A stretch of 64,000 nucleotides of DNA from Marvinbryantia formatexigens DSM 14469 (GTDB lineage Bacteria > Bacillota > Clostridia > Lachnospirales > Lachnospiraceae), in the NCBI RefSeq assembly GCF_025148285.1, contig NZ_CP102268.1:372001-436000 (forward strand). Reading direction: 5' to 3'. The notes below the pieces were generated by a model. The model searched no databases, was not told the origin of the DNA, and worked only from the letters and a program-made list of their open reading frames with translations. Positions 24,034 through 31,986 of this stretch are shown here, one piece after another. Every line of letters starts with the position of its first letter. Within the stretch, counting starts at the first letter, position 1. The translations under genes and the position numbers were made by a program.

Positions 24034-25487
24034 TATGCTTCACCTCCTGTAAATGCTGCTTCCAAAAGCTCTGGATCAAACTCCAGAACATCCAGAATAT
24101 CTTCTGCCGGTGTCCAGGGTGCCAGGTGATGCAAAAAGCGCATCTTTCCAGCCATAATATCGTTGACTGTGTTCTCGTCCTCACGCCATTCGATATACGC
24201 TCCAGCACACTTACCCTGGGCCACATAGGAATTACCCTTTACGTTTTCATCGTCAACGATGGCTTCAATCAAGCGCGGATTATTGCTATCGTCCACCCTC
24301 TCGTGATAAGTCAGAATAAAAGAGTTTCCCCACCAGCTAAAGAAGCGGCGGCAGCAAAGCCAACGGTCTTTCGGATCGCTGGAAGCCGGATAAATGGCCG
24401 TATTATTTCCCCAGGTGGTCCATCCGGAGAAATTATTAAACGTGCACACACCATAGCTGTTCACAACATTAGCCTGTTGCTCGTCTAAAATAACCTCCGT
24501 TCCATCTTCAAGGCAAAGGCCGGAAATACCCACCGCCTTATTGGAAGGGCTCAATGAAGGCACGTCGTCGTTGCCTGCATCGGTATAGGCAATCAGCGCA
24601 GCCTTTATGGCGCTGGCGTGATAGATTTTCTCCCCAATCCTTACGCAGGGCCATTCAACGTCCAGATGCTCGCTTACAAACCCTGAAGCCTGTTTTACAG
24701 CCAGAACGTCGGTATACTTACGGGCTCCGCTGTCCTCAGTGGTGTCAAGGTCTACGACCGCCTCGCAGGAAAATACGCCGTTAATTCCGGTACATTTTGC
24801 CGCAATAGCCGCACCTACGTTAGGCTGCTTGCTCCATCCAGGGCAAACCAGAAGACCAGGAGTAAGCTGCAGCTTCGGGAAAACGTGCCGGATAACCTCC
24901 ATCCCCTTTTCCTCTCCGGTGCTTACATTGTATCCGCCAATGATGTCCTGGTAAGTAATCAACGTAGGATCAATAACGTAGCCAGAAACAGTAAGCTCTG
25001 TAATCCCGGTCGCGTCTACCAGCGTAATAACCGCCATGCCTTCATCGTCAAAAGTTATCAGATAGTCGGTATCGGCCGTCATGGTTCGGTCGCCGGTCTT
25101 TACGACCAGCGTATCAGCCAAAATTCCGAAAGTGTTTACTACAGCCTGTCCTTCTGTAACCACTACTGTCTGTTCTGTCAGTACTTTACGATGTGTCCTG
25201 GGGTCAAGTACATTAATAAGTACAATCGGCGCAATATTTAAAACTCTGAAAGATGCGTCGATAGATTCGCAAATATTATAGTTTTCAAAATCGTCACAGT
25301 AGCCTACCGCCGCGCTTGCCTCTGCAAAGCTATACGCCATTTTCGGCTTATTGGTGGCATCGTAGGGGTCCTCTGCAAGGTTTACCGGCGCCACGCCAAT
25401 AATAACCTGCAGCCCTGCCGTACCATTGCGCGGCGTGGTTAAGCTGGTCTTGTTTTCCTGGACTCTTACTCCATGATTGTATGCCAT
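24033..25487 (-). CDS. Tail sheath protein (FI-like)
   Basis: The 484-residue protein matches the contractile tail sheath family: N-terminal NHGVRVQENKTSLTTPRNGT, internal LTPGLLVCPGWSKQ, and the C-terminal CRRFFSWWGNSFILTYHERV region that ends with FLHHLAPWTPAEDILDVLEF. It shows that prophage B is a myovirus-type phage. No disruption is seen. Confidence 0.95.
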   Translation of the reverse strand: MAYNHGVRVQENKTSLTTPRNGTAGLQVIIGVAPVNLAEDPYDATNKPKMAYSFAEASAAVGYCDDFENYNICESIDASFRVLNIAPIVLINVLDPRTHRKVLTEQTVVVTEGQAVVNTFGILADTLVVKTGDRTMTADTDYLITFDDEGMAVITLVDATGITELTVSGYVIDPTLITYQDIIGGYNVSTGEEKGMEVIRHVFPKLQLTPGLLVCPGWSKQPNVGAAIAAKCTGINGVFSCEAVVDLDTTEDSGARKYTDVLAVKQASGFVSEHLDVEWPCVRIGEKIYHASAIKAALIAYTDAGNDDVPSLSPSNKAVGISGLCLEDGTEVILDEQQANVVNSYGVCTFNNFSGWTTWGNNTAIYPASSDPKDRWLCCRRFFSWWGNSFILTYHERVDDSNNPRLIEAIVDDENVKGNSYVAQGKCAGAYIEWREDENTVNDIMAGKMRFLHHLAPWTPAEDILDVLEFDPELLEAAFTGGEA

Positions 25488-25508
25488 TTTGCTTTTCCTC
25501 CTCTACTT

Positions 25509-25781
25509 TTATTTCTCCTGCTGATGCTGCAGCTTAGCGCAAACGGCATTATACAAATTATTAAGAGCCGTTCCCTGGGTTCTGATTGCTACTCCTGCAT
25601 TTGCCAGGTTAGAAATTGGAACCACCAGACCTTTAATGGCCGGTATTTCCTCGATTTTCTCCTGCAGTGCCTTCGGAAGACCGCAAACGTAAACTGTGCC
25701 ATTAATGGCAATGTTTTTAAGATCCGGTCCTATGTATGCCACCGGCTCTGCAGCCGCTGCTACGGGTTTCTTGATGCTCAT
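25509..25781 (-). CDS. Small protein between neck and sheath genes
   Basis: From ATG 25781 (GGGAGG upstream) an 90-residue protein begins MSIKKPVAAAAEPVAYIGPD, with GTVYVCGLPKALQEKI in the middle. The longer frame to 25877 lies inside the preceding gene and lacks a ribosome site. It is regularly found at this place in clostridial contractile-tail phages and may be a tail completion factor; function unproven. Confidence 0.7.
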   Translation of the reverse strand: MSIKKPVAAAAEPVAYIGPDLKNIAINGTVYVCGLPKALQEKIEEIPAIKGLVVPISNLANAGVAIRTQGTALNNLYNAVCAKLQHQQEK

Positions 25782-26305
25782 ATAAATGGATCCTCCCTTC
25801 TGATCGGTAATGTACCAAAATTCAAAGCAATTCCTCCGATAAAGTACGGGTAGCTTTCTTCCTCCTGTAAGGTCCATTCTATCGGGTGTAAAAGCTCGTA
25901 CTTCCCGGCTAATATGGCGTTTTTGGCGAAACGCTCATATATTTTCTGTATCATGTTTAAAACGTCTTTGTGTCCTTGGTTCTCCAGGCTCTCATCGTAT
26001 ACACCCAAAATAATAAGGACTGTTACGTTCTGGGCTCCGTCTATGGTTTCGATCTTGCCGTCCTGGATGCGTACAATCGCATAGGGGTAAGGATCTTCAA
26101 CCTTTACCGGATCCGTATCGGCCAGGCCCTCCTCTATAATCTCCGGATCCGTGTCCTCTGGCGGGGCTACGGGTGCCGGTATCGGCAGGGCCTGGGGAAA
26201 TACATTTATTTCACTCCACTCCCCCTGGGGGTTCTTAAGGCAGAAGCCGTCGAAAATCTCTTTAAGCTCCGCCACCAGGTCGTCCTGTAAAAATGTCGCC
26301 ACCAT
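25778..26305 (-). CDS. Tail completion/neck protein
   Basis: A 175-residue protein, with a Pro/Glu-rich insert (PIPAPVAPPEDTDPEIIEEG) followed by YPYAIVRIQDGKIETIDGAQ and VYDESLENQGHKDVLNMIQK, features of phage neck or tail-terminator proteins of the gp37-like group. It overlaps the next gene by four bases. Function inferred from order (portal, capsid, connectors, this gene, sheath). Confidence 0.65.
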   Translation of the reverse strand: MVATFLQDDLVAELKEIFDGFCLKNPQGEWSEINVFPQALPIPAPVAPPEDTDPEIIEEGLADTDPVKVEDPYPYAIVRIQDGKIETIDGAQNVTVLIILGVYDESLENQGHKDVLNMIQKIYERFAKNAILAGKYELLHPIEWTLQEEESYPYFIGGIALNFGTLPIRREDPFI

Positions 26306-26308
26306 CTC

Positions 26309-26890
26309 TTACGCCTCCAAAATCTTTCTTACTTGCTTATCTACGTTTTCCTGCAGGTTCTGCTCAATCGTCGGCCGGACGATGCCGTATACCCGTTTTT
26401 CGTTCCCCAACATTTTAGGAATACTGTTAGAAAACAAAACCTTGAGCGGAAGCCTGGCGCTCCCTCGCCGCTGTGCCACCGAAGCATGGCCGCTGGAAAA
26501 CTTGGCTACGAAGGCTTTTATATTTCCTTTCTGCAAGCCTTTCATGGATCCGGCTTTCAGTACCTTCGCTTTCGTAAGGTCTGGCCGGTTTGCTCCGGTT
26601 CTGGCGGTCGCCGGACTAACCTTATAATCTTTCAGTTCCATCGGTGCACCGGTGGCCTTTATGATAGCCTCCAGTGAGCCCTGGGTCGCATTCTTTATTG
26701 TCATGGCCTTATTAAACCGACCGGATTTTACAACATAAGTTTTCTGTGCCTCTGTCGCCAGATCCTTCCTAGCCTGCTTGGCCGTTTGGTTGATGGCGTT
26801 CTTAAGCGCCTTCGGGGCCTCGGATTTAAGGCTCCCCAGTTTCTTCTCAACCCTCGCCAGTGTGTTCCGATCGTATTCATAAGTTATCAA
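26309..26890 (-). CDS. Minor tail protein Z-like connector
   Basis: The 193-residue basic protein has LKSEAPKALKNAINQTAKQA near the start and a GHASVAQRRGSARLPLKVLF segment near the end, typical of the prophage minor tail protein Z (GpZ) family that completes the tail and head joint. It overlaps its upstream neighbour by four bases. Confidence 0.8.
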   Translation of the reverse strand: MITYEYDRNTLARVEKKLGSLKSEAPKALKNAINQTAKQARKDLATEAQKTYVVKSGRFNKAMTIKNATQGSLEAIIKATGAPMELKDYKVSPATARTGANRPDLTKAKVLKAGSMKGLQKGNIKAFVAKFSSGHASVAQRRGSARLPLKVLFSNSIPKMLGNEKRVYGIVRPTIEQNLQENVDKQVRKILEA

Positions 26891-27210
26891 CTCCGATTCG
26901 CCTCCAGATGGATACTGTAAAGCCCGTCCTCGTTGGATGCGTCCGTAACCTTAAATATTTTCCCGTCAAGGTTTAAGGCACCGCCCACCTGCGGAAGGGC
27001 TCCAAAGTCCTTAGCTTTTACATAGATAAGCGTTGTTTTAACGTATATCCCGTCCATGTTACTTTTAATGCTCTTTGCCCGCTCTATCAATTCGTTATTG
27101 TCGATAATAATCGGCATCTTTTTCCCGTTGACCGTATGGCCGGCCGCGAACTCGTCCGGATTTATAAATACGTTATCAATGTCGGCGCGAATAATTTCCT
27201 TAAAGGTCAA
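26887..27210 (-). CDS. Head-tail connector (FII-like)
   Basis: A 107-residue beta-rich protein (start MTFKEIIRADIDNVFINPDE, then FKVTDASNEDGLYSIHLEAN). This pattern is that of lambda gpFII-like or ATP-binding sugar transporter-like stopper proteins. It lies at the usual place between head decoration and tail completion genes, with four-base overlaps on both sides. Confidence 0.75.
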   Translation of the reverse strand: MTFKEIIRADIDNVFINPDEFAAGHTVNGKKMPIIIDNNELIERAKSIKSNMDGIYVKTTLIYVKAKDFGALPQVGGALNLDGKIFKVTDASNEDGLYSIHLEANRS

Positions 27211-27542
27211 GCCGGTAATTTCGGGAGCCTCTTGGATTTCTCCTTTACGGCTCCGCGAGCCCTCCTGCCTGGTACTTTCCCGGCCAGATTCTCCTCCGCT
27301 CCGGTGGCGGGCTGAGCAAGACCGGTTGCTCCGGCCGGGGCTGTCAGAAGCTGCGCTTTAGCAGAACTCTTTGCTTCTGTGCTCTTCTTGATACCGTCGC
27401 TCTCATTCTCCCAAACAGCCGCCCCCGCTTCAAACCACGCGGAAACGTAGGCCGGGTCGGTGGTCGGCAGTGCCTCTCCCGGCTGGTATTGCTCATTACT
27501 GTAAAGAATGGGAACAGTGGCAATTAAGCGTTTTTTCATCAA
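27207..27542 (-). CDS. Hypothetical head-module protein
   Basis: The 111-residue protein begins MMKKRLIATVPILYSNEQYQ. The first half (PGEALPTTDPAYVSAWFEAG, EAGAAVW) resembles a short phage domain common after DUF2190 genes, and the second half is Ala/Lys-rich and probably disordered. Coupled by overlap to both neighbours. Role unknown; likely structural. Confidence 0.65.
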   Translation of the reverse strand: MMKKRLIATVPILYSNEQYQPGEALPTTDPAYVSAWFEAGAAVWENESDGIKKSTEAKSSAKAQLLTAPAGATGLAQPATGAEENLAGKVPGRRARGAVKEKSKRLPKLPA

Positions 27543-27895
27543 CCTAAAAGCTTGACCTTAATCGTGAGATCAGATGCAGCGGCTGCCTCCGTCGCATATC
27601 CAGCGCAAATATATGTTTCCTTTGCATCGCCGGTTCCTCCATCGTCTGCTGCTTCGGTGATGCCAGTTCCGTCAAAATATACGGTCACGCCTTCGCTGAT
27701 GGCGTTAGCGCTGGTCTTGGGCATCTCAAAAACTCCGAAAACGTGAAGGGTACCGGTTTCCCCGACCTCGATGGGGGTTCCTGCTACTCCGATTCGCGCT
27801 CCAAATGTTACGATCTCATTGGCGTCAATCTTGGCGGTGGTATTGTTTACGAAGTCAATAGCTTCCCCGCGCTGCCAGTATTCTGCTTTACTCAT
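27539..27895 (-). CDS. DUF2190-family capsid decoration protein
   Basis: A 118-residue protein with WQRGEAIDFVNNTTAKIDAN and FGARIGVAGTPIEVGETGTL, characteristic of DUF2190, a family of capsid-decorating or fibre proteins in lambda/Mu-like heads. It directly follows the major capsid gene. Confidence 0.82.
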   Translation of the reverse strand: MSKAEYWQRGEAIDFVNNTTAKIDANEIVTFGARIGVAGTPIEVGETGTLHVFGVFEMPKTSANAISEGVTVYFDGTGITEAADDGGTGDAKETYICAGYATEAAAASDLTIKVKLLG

Positions 27896-27918
27896 AGTCC
27901 TCTAACCTCCTCTTTTCT

Positions 27919-29499
27919 TTATTCCTCACTCGGAAGGACAACGCCCGGATTCATGGCAATTCCTCTAAAGTCTCTTACGGAAATACCCCAGTCAAGGTAA
28001 ATATCCCATACGAAGCCGAGCGTACCCGGAACCTCCATACGTCTTACGGTCGGGGTTTCCTGTCCGTTCAAATAATCCACCTGGATGCCTCTCGCACTGG
28101 CCGCGTCTGCGAACATAAACCAGGGGCAAGCTCCCGTTCCTGCCAGGCCGTTAAGCACCGGGCTCTGTACAATCTGCAGCGGGTAGTTGTAAAGCGGGTT
28201 AATGTCGTTATTGGCGCTTCCGGTGATCTGCGTGGAATGAAGAATAACGGCCAGATCGAACTCGTAGCCAATCGGTACGACAATCGTACGCGGCGTTACA
28301 TAGATAGCTTCTCCGAACTGGTCTGTCTGCTTCTGAATCTTGGTGATGATCGCCTGGATAGACGCCTGGGAAGGCCTGGAACCGGTTTTCATAAGGTTTT
28401 TGTGCTTTTCCGCAAAAAGCGCTACGCCGTCGAAAATTTTCGCATTGTTGAACAAAATCTTATAGACCTGCTTATCAATGGTTTTCTTCGCAGCGGTGGC
28501 GTATAAGCCCGGCACCTCGGTCAAAAAGCCTATATCATCGTTGATAAAAGCCTGGCGCGTCATGCTGAACTGCTTCCCGTAGGTATCAAGCTTACGGGTC
28601 GGCAGCATTTCAGTGCGCGGCTTATCCGGCTTGATTTCTCCGTTCTCCGGCACCAAAAGGAAGTCACCAACGCCTCCGATCACGTACTCATGATCTGCGG
28701 TTTCCTTAAAGTCCTTCAGCGTTCCTTTGCTGGTGAAAGCCTGGAAGGTGGTCGGAACCGTATTATACAGATGGACGATGCTCTTTCGGATCGTACTGTC
28801 TAAAATAGCCGGGAAAGATGCACTAGGGTTGTAAAACTGGCGGCTTAATTCTCCGTAAATCTGATCGGGACTCATTCTCAAAAGGGCACCGGTATTCTGC
28901 CCTTCTCTGCTTAGGCACTCAATAGCCAGATCTCTAAGACTCATCGCTCTGAACTCATTGCAGCCCTCGGCCGGGTGCTCCAGCCGGATGCCGGAACGAA
29001 GCACCAGCGCGTCCGTCGCTCTCTGGCGGAAAGTGTCGCCTTCGTCTCTGGTGACCTGTACACTGGCCGGTACTCCAGTCTGCCTCATGCCTTCCAGGAT
29101 AGCAGCTCTTACCTGGTCTACAGTGTGCCCGTCGCGGATATGGTCCGCAGGGTCAACGTTAAAATCACGGCACATGACGGTGATGTCCTGTACCCTCTGG
29201 CGCTCTGCTGCCACCGCTCTGTTCGCCGCATCCTGGTCTTCCAGATTTCTCTGGTTCCGGGGTGCCGCTGCAGGCTGTCCGTCTCCGGTTCCGTTGCTTT
29301 CTCCTGCTATCCGGGATGATGCCATTCCCTGGTCCTGCTGCCTCTCCTCTGCCTCAATCTCAAGGGTCAAGGCATTGATTTCTTTCTGCAGGTTTTCAAA
29401 CTGCGCGCTTTCCTCGGCGGTCATCTCTCTGCCTGCAGCGCCATTCACAAGCGCCTGCTGTGCGGCGATCTTCATGGCTCTCTGCTGTCTCTTGTTCAT
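27919..29499 (-). CDS. Major capsid protein with N-terminal scaffold-like region
   Basis: A 526-residue protein. The first about 100 residues are helical and charged (EMTAEESAQFENLQKEINAL), as in HK97-type capsids with a delta or scaffold domain removed by the protease. The remainder carries the Mu gpT-like major head signature (RQFYNPSASFPAILDSTIRK, KQFSMTRQAFINDDIGFLTE, and a C-terminal WDIYLDWGISVRDFRGIAMN). The gene sits right after the S78 protease as expected. Confidence 0.85.
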   Translation of the reverse strand: MNKRQQRAMKIAAQQALVNGAAGREMTAEESAQFENLQKEINALTLEIEAEERQQDQGMASSRIAGESNGTGDGQPAAAPRNQRNLEDQDAANRAVAAERQRVQDITVMCRDFNVDPADHIRDGHTVDQVRAAILEGMRQTGVPASVQVTRDEGDTFRQRATDALVLRSGIRLEHPAEGCNEFRAMSLRDLAIECLSREGQNTGALLRMSPDQIYGELSRQFYNPSASFPAILDSTIRKSIVHLYNTVPTTFQAFTSKGTLKDFKETADHEYVIGGVGDFLLVPENGEIKPDKPRTEMLPTRKLDTYGKQFSMTRQAFINDDIGFLTEVPGLYATAAKKTIDKQVYKILFNNAKIFDGVALFAEKHKNLMKTGSRPSQASIQAIITKIQKQTDQFGEAIYVTPRTIVVPIGYEFDLAVILHSTQITGSANNDINPLYNYPLQIVQSPVLNGLAGTGACPWFMFADAASARGIQVDYLNGQETPTVRRMEVPGTLGFVWDIYLDWGISVRDFRGIAMNPGVVLPSEE

Positions 29500-29513
29500 G
29501 GTGTGTCTACCTC

Positions 29514-30110
29514 CTATAAAGTTTTATTGATATTTATTTGAAGCTGCCGCTCATAAAGGGACGGCGCGCGCTTCTCTTTTGGTTCGTCTGTTTCAAATTC
29601 CCGATCAACACCGACCGTAGGGTCTGCCGGAACGGAAACAATAGAAATTTCATACGGGATCCATTTTCTTGCGACGTCGCAAGGGCCAGAAAAACGTCCG
29701 TCTGCGCTGGTGCCTCCCGGTCGTACTTCCTCGATACTCTCAATAAGGTAGCCAACAGAAACACCCTTAAGTGTTCCGGACTTAACTTTCTGGTAAATGA
29801 CTTCGGCAGCATCGTCGGTATCAAATTCTATTTCTGCATAGCCTCTGCTGCCTTCAATCCATGCCCGGTTAATCTTTCCCAGAACGTTGTCCCGCTTATG
29901 ATTGAAAAGAAGGACGCCAATTTCATTTAAACGGGTAAGGTTTACGGCTCCGGGGCTGTGGTCTAATATTTCAATACACCAGCCTCTGTTGTATGGCTCC
30001 TCGCTTGAAAAGCTTAAAATGAATTTGCGCTCATTTCCTTCGCCCTCCATAGCCCGGATCGCGCATCCGGAAAGCTCCCGCGTAAAAGACTTACTTCCCT
30101 TTTTCGTCAC
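29514..30110 (-). CDS. Prohead protease (peptidase S78/HK97 family)
   Basis: The conserved domain begins with SFTRELSGCAIRA and includes EIGVLLFNHKRDNVLGKINR (histidine of the active site), GTLKGVSVGYLIESIEEVR (serine) and EISIVSVPADPTVGVDRE. The open frame runs up to 30296 through 206 bases of portal gene, coding only a Pro/Lys/Glu-rich stretch. A GTG at 30110, six bases after AGGAG, gives a 198-residue protein of normal size, so that start is preferred. Confidence 0.85.
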   Translation of the reverse strand: MTKKGSKSFTRELSGCAIRAMEGEGNERKFILSFSSEEPYNRGWCIEILDHSPGAVNLTRLNEIGVLLFNHKRDNVLGKINRAWIEGSRGYAEIEFDTDDAAEVIYQKVKSGTLKGVSVGYLIESIEEVRPGGTSADGRFSGPCDVARKWIPYEISIVSVPADPTVGVDREFETDEPKEKRAPSLYERQLQININKTL

Positions 30111-31746
30111 CGGCTTCTCCTGCTGATTTTCCGATTTCTTGCCCTCCTGCGGCTTTTCCTTGGGCGTTTTGGGCTGCTCCTGGGGTGGTTTCTCCGCTTT
30201 CTCCGGTTTGTGGGGTTCCTGGGGCTCCTGCACCGCCCTGCGGCGGTATTGGCTCCGGGTCACTGTTCGGATCCAGTTCCTTCGCTGCTCTGTCATAAAT
30301 TACACCTCCTAACTCAATGCCTTTTTTGCGGCCATACTCTAAAACCTCGACCATATCGTCTACCATGTCTTTCCAGTCCTTTCCGTTTTCGGCTGCTGCC
30401 TGCTGGAAGGTCTTTTGACCGGTCTGTACGGCGGTTTTCATGGCCTGTACTTCTTTAAGCGGATCAATCCAACGTTTAGGCGCTGCGATCCATTCATGGT
30501 CCAGGTACTTCTTCTTTTTCTCCGGATCCCAGAAGTCTGGTATATCGAACAAACCGGAAAGAACGCCGGATATGATAAAAGTTTCATATACCTCGTCCCG
30601 GAACTCATCGAAAAGCTCCCGGTCTTCTATATAGGTCTGTTCGTCCTCAATGATGCCCTGGCGGGCGCTGCTATAATTGCTCTGGCTCATGTCACGGCTG
30701 GTCGCCTCGTAACTTAAGCCCTGCCCTGCTCCTATAAGCCGCTGCTGCAGCTTAACATAGCTTGCCGCGTCCGTTGCCTGGCCGGTGGGGTTTACTACCT
30801 GGATTTCGTCGCCAGCGTTCAATTCCTTAATCATGCCAGGGCTTATGGTTTTCCCCTCGTAAGTCAACTGCGGACCGCGCTGCTGTGGTACGTTTCCGCG
30901 TCCGAGGCCCGTCGTCGGTATGGTTTTCTTAATGAATACCGATAGGCAGGCCGCGATTCGTTCCTTTACGCTTACGGCCGTCATAAACTCGTTCGTGTCC
31001 CGGACTCTGGAAATGGTCGGGCTTAAGTCGCTCATCTCCCGGATCTGGGATGGCCTGCGCTTGGAAAAAACGAAAATCATATCTTTTGCCGGAACGTAAA
31101 CCGGCTCAATATTAGAAAATCCGTCTATGCTGTACTGCTTGATCCAGTAGCCCATCGGCTTGTTGTAACTGTTATACTCAATGCCGCCGATCACCCGGTT
31201 TCCTTTGGTATGCGGTACGGTGGCCGTAGCGTCCAACTCGTCAACCTCCAGGGCCTGTAATCGGAACGGAACAACGCCGCCCCCGCGAAGATAGCACTTC
31301 TTAAAAAGGATTCCTCCGTCTACCTTCTTGCGCTCGACGGCCATCCTGGTCATCTGGGAGAAACTCTGCGTTTCTGTAACGTCACAATTTTGCTTTTTGC
31401 ACCATTCCTTCCAGGCGTCCTCTATGGCATCGTTCAATCTCTCGCTTGGCGTGTTCGCCTGCAGGGTAACGCCCAGGCCTACGATATTACGCTTATAGGC
31501 TCCGATCACGCTGTTCGCCATATCGCTGTTGCGCTCAAGGTCCCGCGCTCTGGCCCTTACGGTGTCCCTGTTATGGCGGTCTGTCTGTTCTGCCGATTGA
31601 TTGTAGGCAATCCACCCGGCGTTAAGCCGGTCATGATTTCCGGCATCGTAGTGCCGCATTTCCTCCAAATTACGCCGCCATGCCTCCCGCCTGGCTCCGG
31701 CTTCCGGAGATATAAAACCAATTACTTTGTCTAAAAAATTGCCCAT
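30091..31746 (-). CDS. Portal protein (lambda B family)
   Basis: A 551-residue lambda-type portal: N-terminal RREAWRRNLEEMRHYDAGNH, then ANSVIGAYKRNIVGLGVTLQ, the VDGGILFKKCYLRGGGVVPF strand region, SYEATSRDMSQSNYSSARQG near residue 345 and FWDPEKKKKYLDHEWIAAPK. It forms the dodecameric DNA gate in the head. The C-terminal about 55 residues are Gly/Pro/Glu-rich and likely disordered. Confidence 0.93.
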   Translation of the reverse strand: MGNFLDKVIGFISPEAGARREAWRRNLEEMRHYDAGNHDRLNAGWIAYNQSAEQTDRHNRDTVRARARDLERNSDMANSVIGAYKRNIVGLGVTLQANTPSERLNDAIEDAWKEWCKKQNCDVTETQSFSQMTRMAVERKKVDGGILFKKCYLRGGGVVPFRLQALEVDELDATATVPHTKGNRVIGGIEYNSYNKPMGYWIKQYSIDGFSNIEPVYVPAKDMIFVFSKRRPSQIREMSDLSPTISRVRDTNEFMTAVSVKERIAACLSVFIKKTIPTTGLGRGNVPQQRGPQLTYEGKTISPGMIKELNAGDEIQVVNPTGQATDAASYVKLQQRLIGAGQGLSYEATSRDMSQSNYSSARQGIIEDEQTYIEDRELFDEFRDEVYETFIISGVLSGLFDIPDFWDPEKKKKYLDHEWIAAPKRWIDPLKEVQAMKTAVQTGQKTFQQAAAENGKDWKDMVDDMVEVLEYGRKKGIELGGVIYDRAAKELDPNSDPEPIPPQGGAGAPGTPQTGESGETTPGAAQNAQGKAAGGQEIGKSAGEAGDEKGK

Positions 31747-31752
31747 CAGCTT

Positions 31753-31974
31753 CTACCTTCCTTCAAATATCGCGACGTAGCAATCATCCAGAAGCCCAGG
31801 AACCCCACTGGCCACCTGGGCCTGTAAATCCCGCTGCATCTCATAAAGTTTGGCAAGATCCGCCCGGTTAAGCTGCCGGGAGCCAATCTTGTAAGACTGT
31901 CCGCCTGCCAGTACGTTTGTTATGGCCGCGTTTACCTGGTTTAACATTTCCTGTGGTGTTGGTGTATCCGCCAT
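31753..31974 (-). CDS. gpW-like head-tail joining protein
   Basis: A 73-residue helical protein (QEMLNQVNAAITNVLAGGQS, then RQLNRADLAKLYEMQRDLQA). The size, composition and location between terminase and lambda-type portal match the gpW family, which closes the portal after packaging. Confidence 0.78.
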   Translation of the reverse strand: MADTPTPQEMLNQVNAAITNVLAGGQSYKIGSRQLNRADLAKLYEMQRDLQAQVASGVPGLLDDCYVAIFEGR

Positions 31975-31986
31975 CCTGTTTCCTCC

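Noticed and set aside
30111-30296. Extra 62 residues at the N-terminus of the prohead protease
   Set aside because: The extension lies inside the portal gene, codes only Pro/Lys/Glu-rich sequence, and a GTG with AGGAG six bases upstream gives a protease of normal size.
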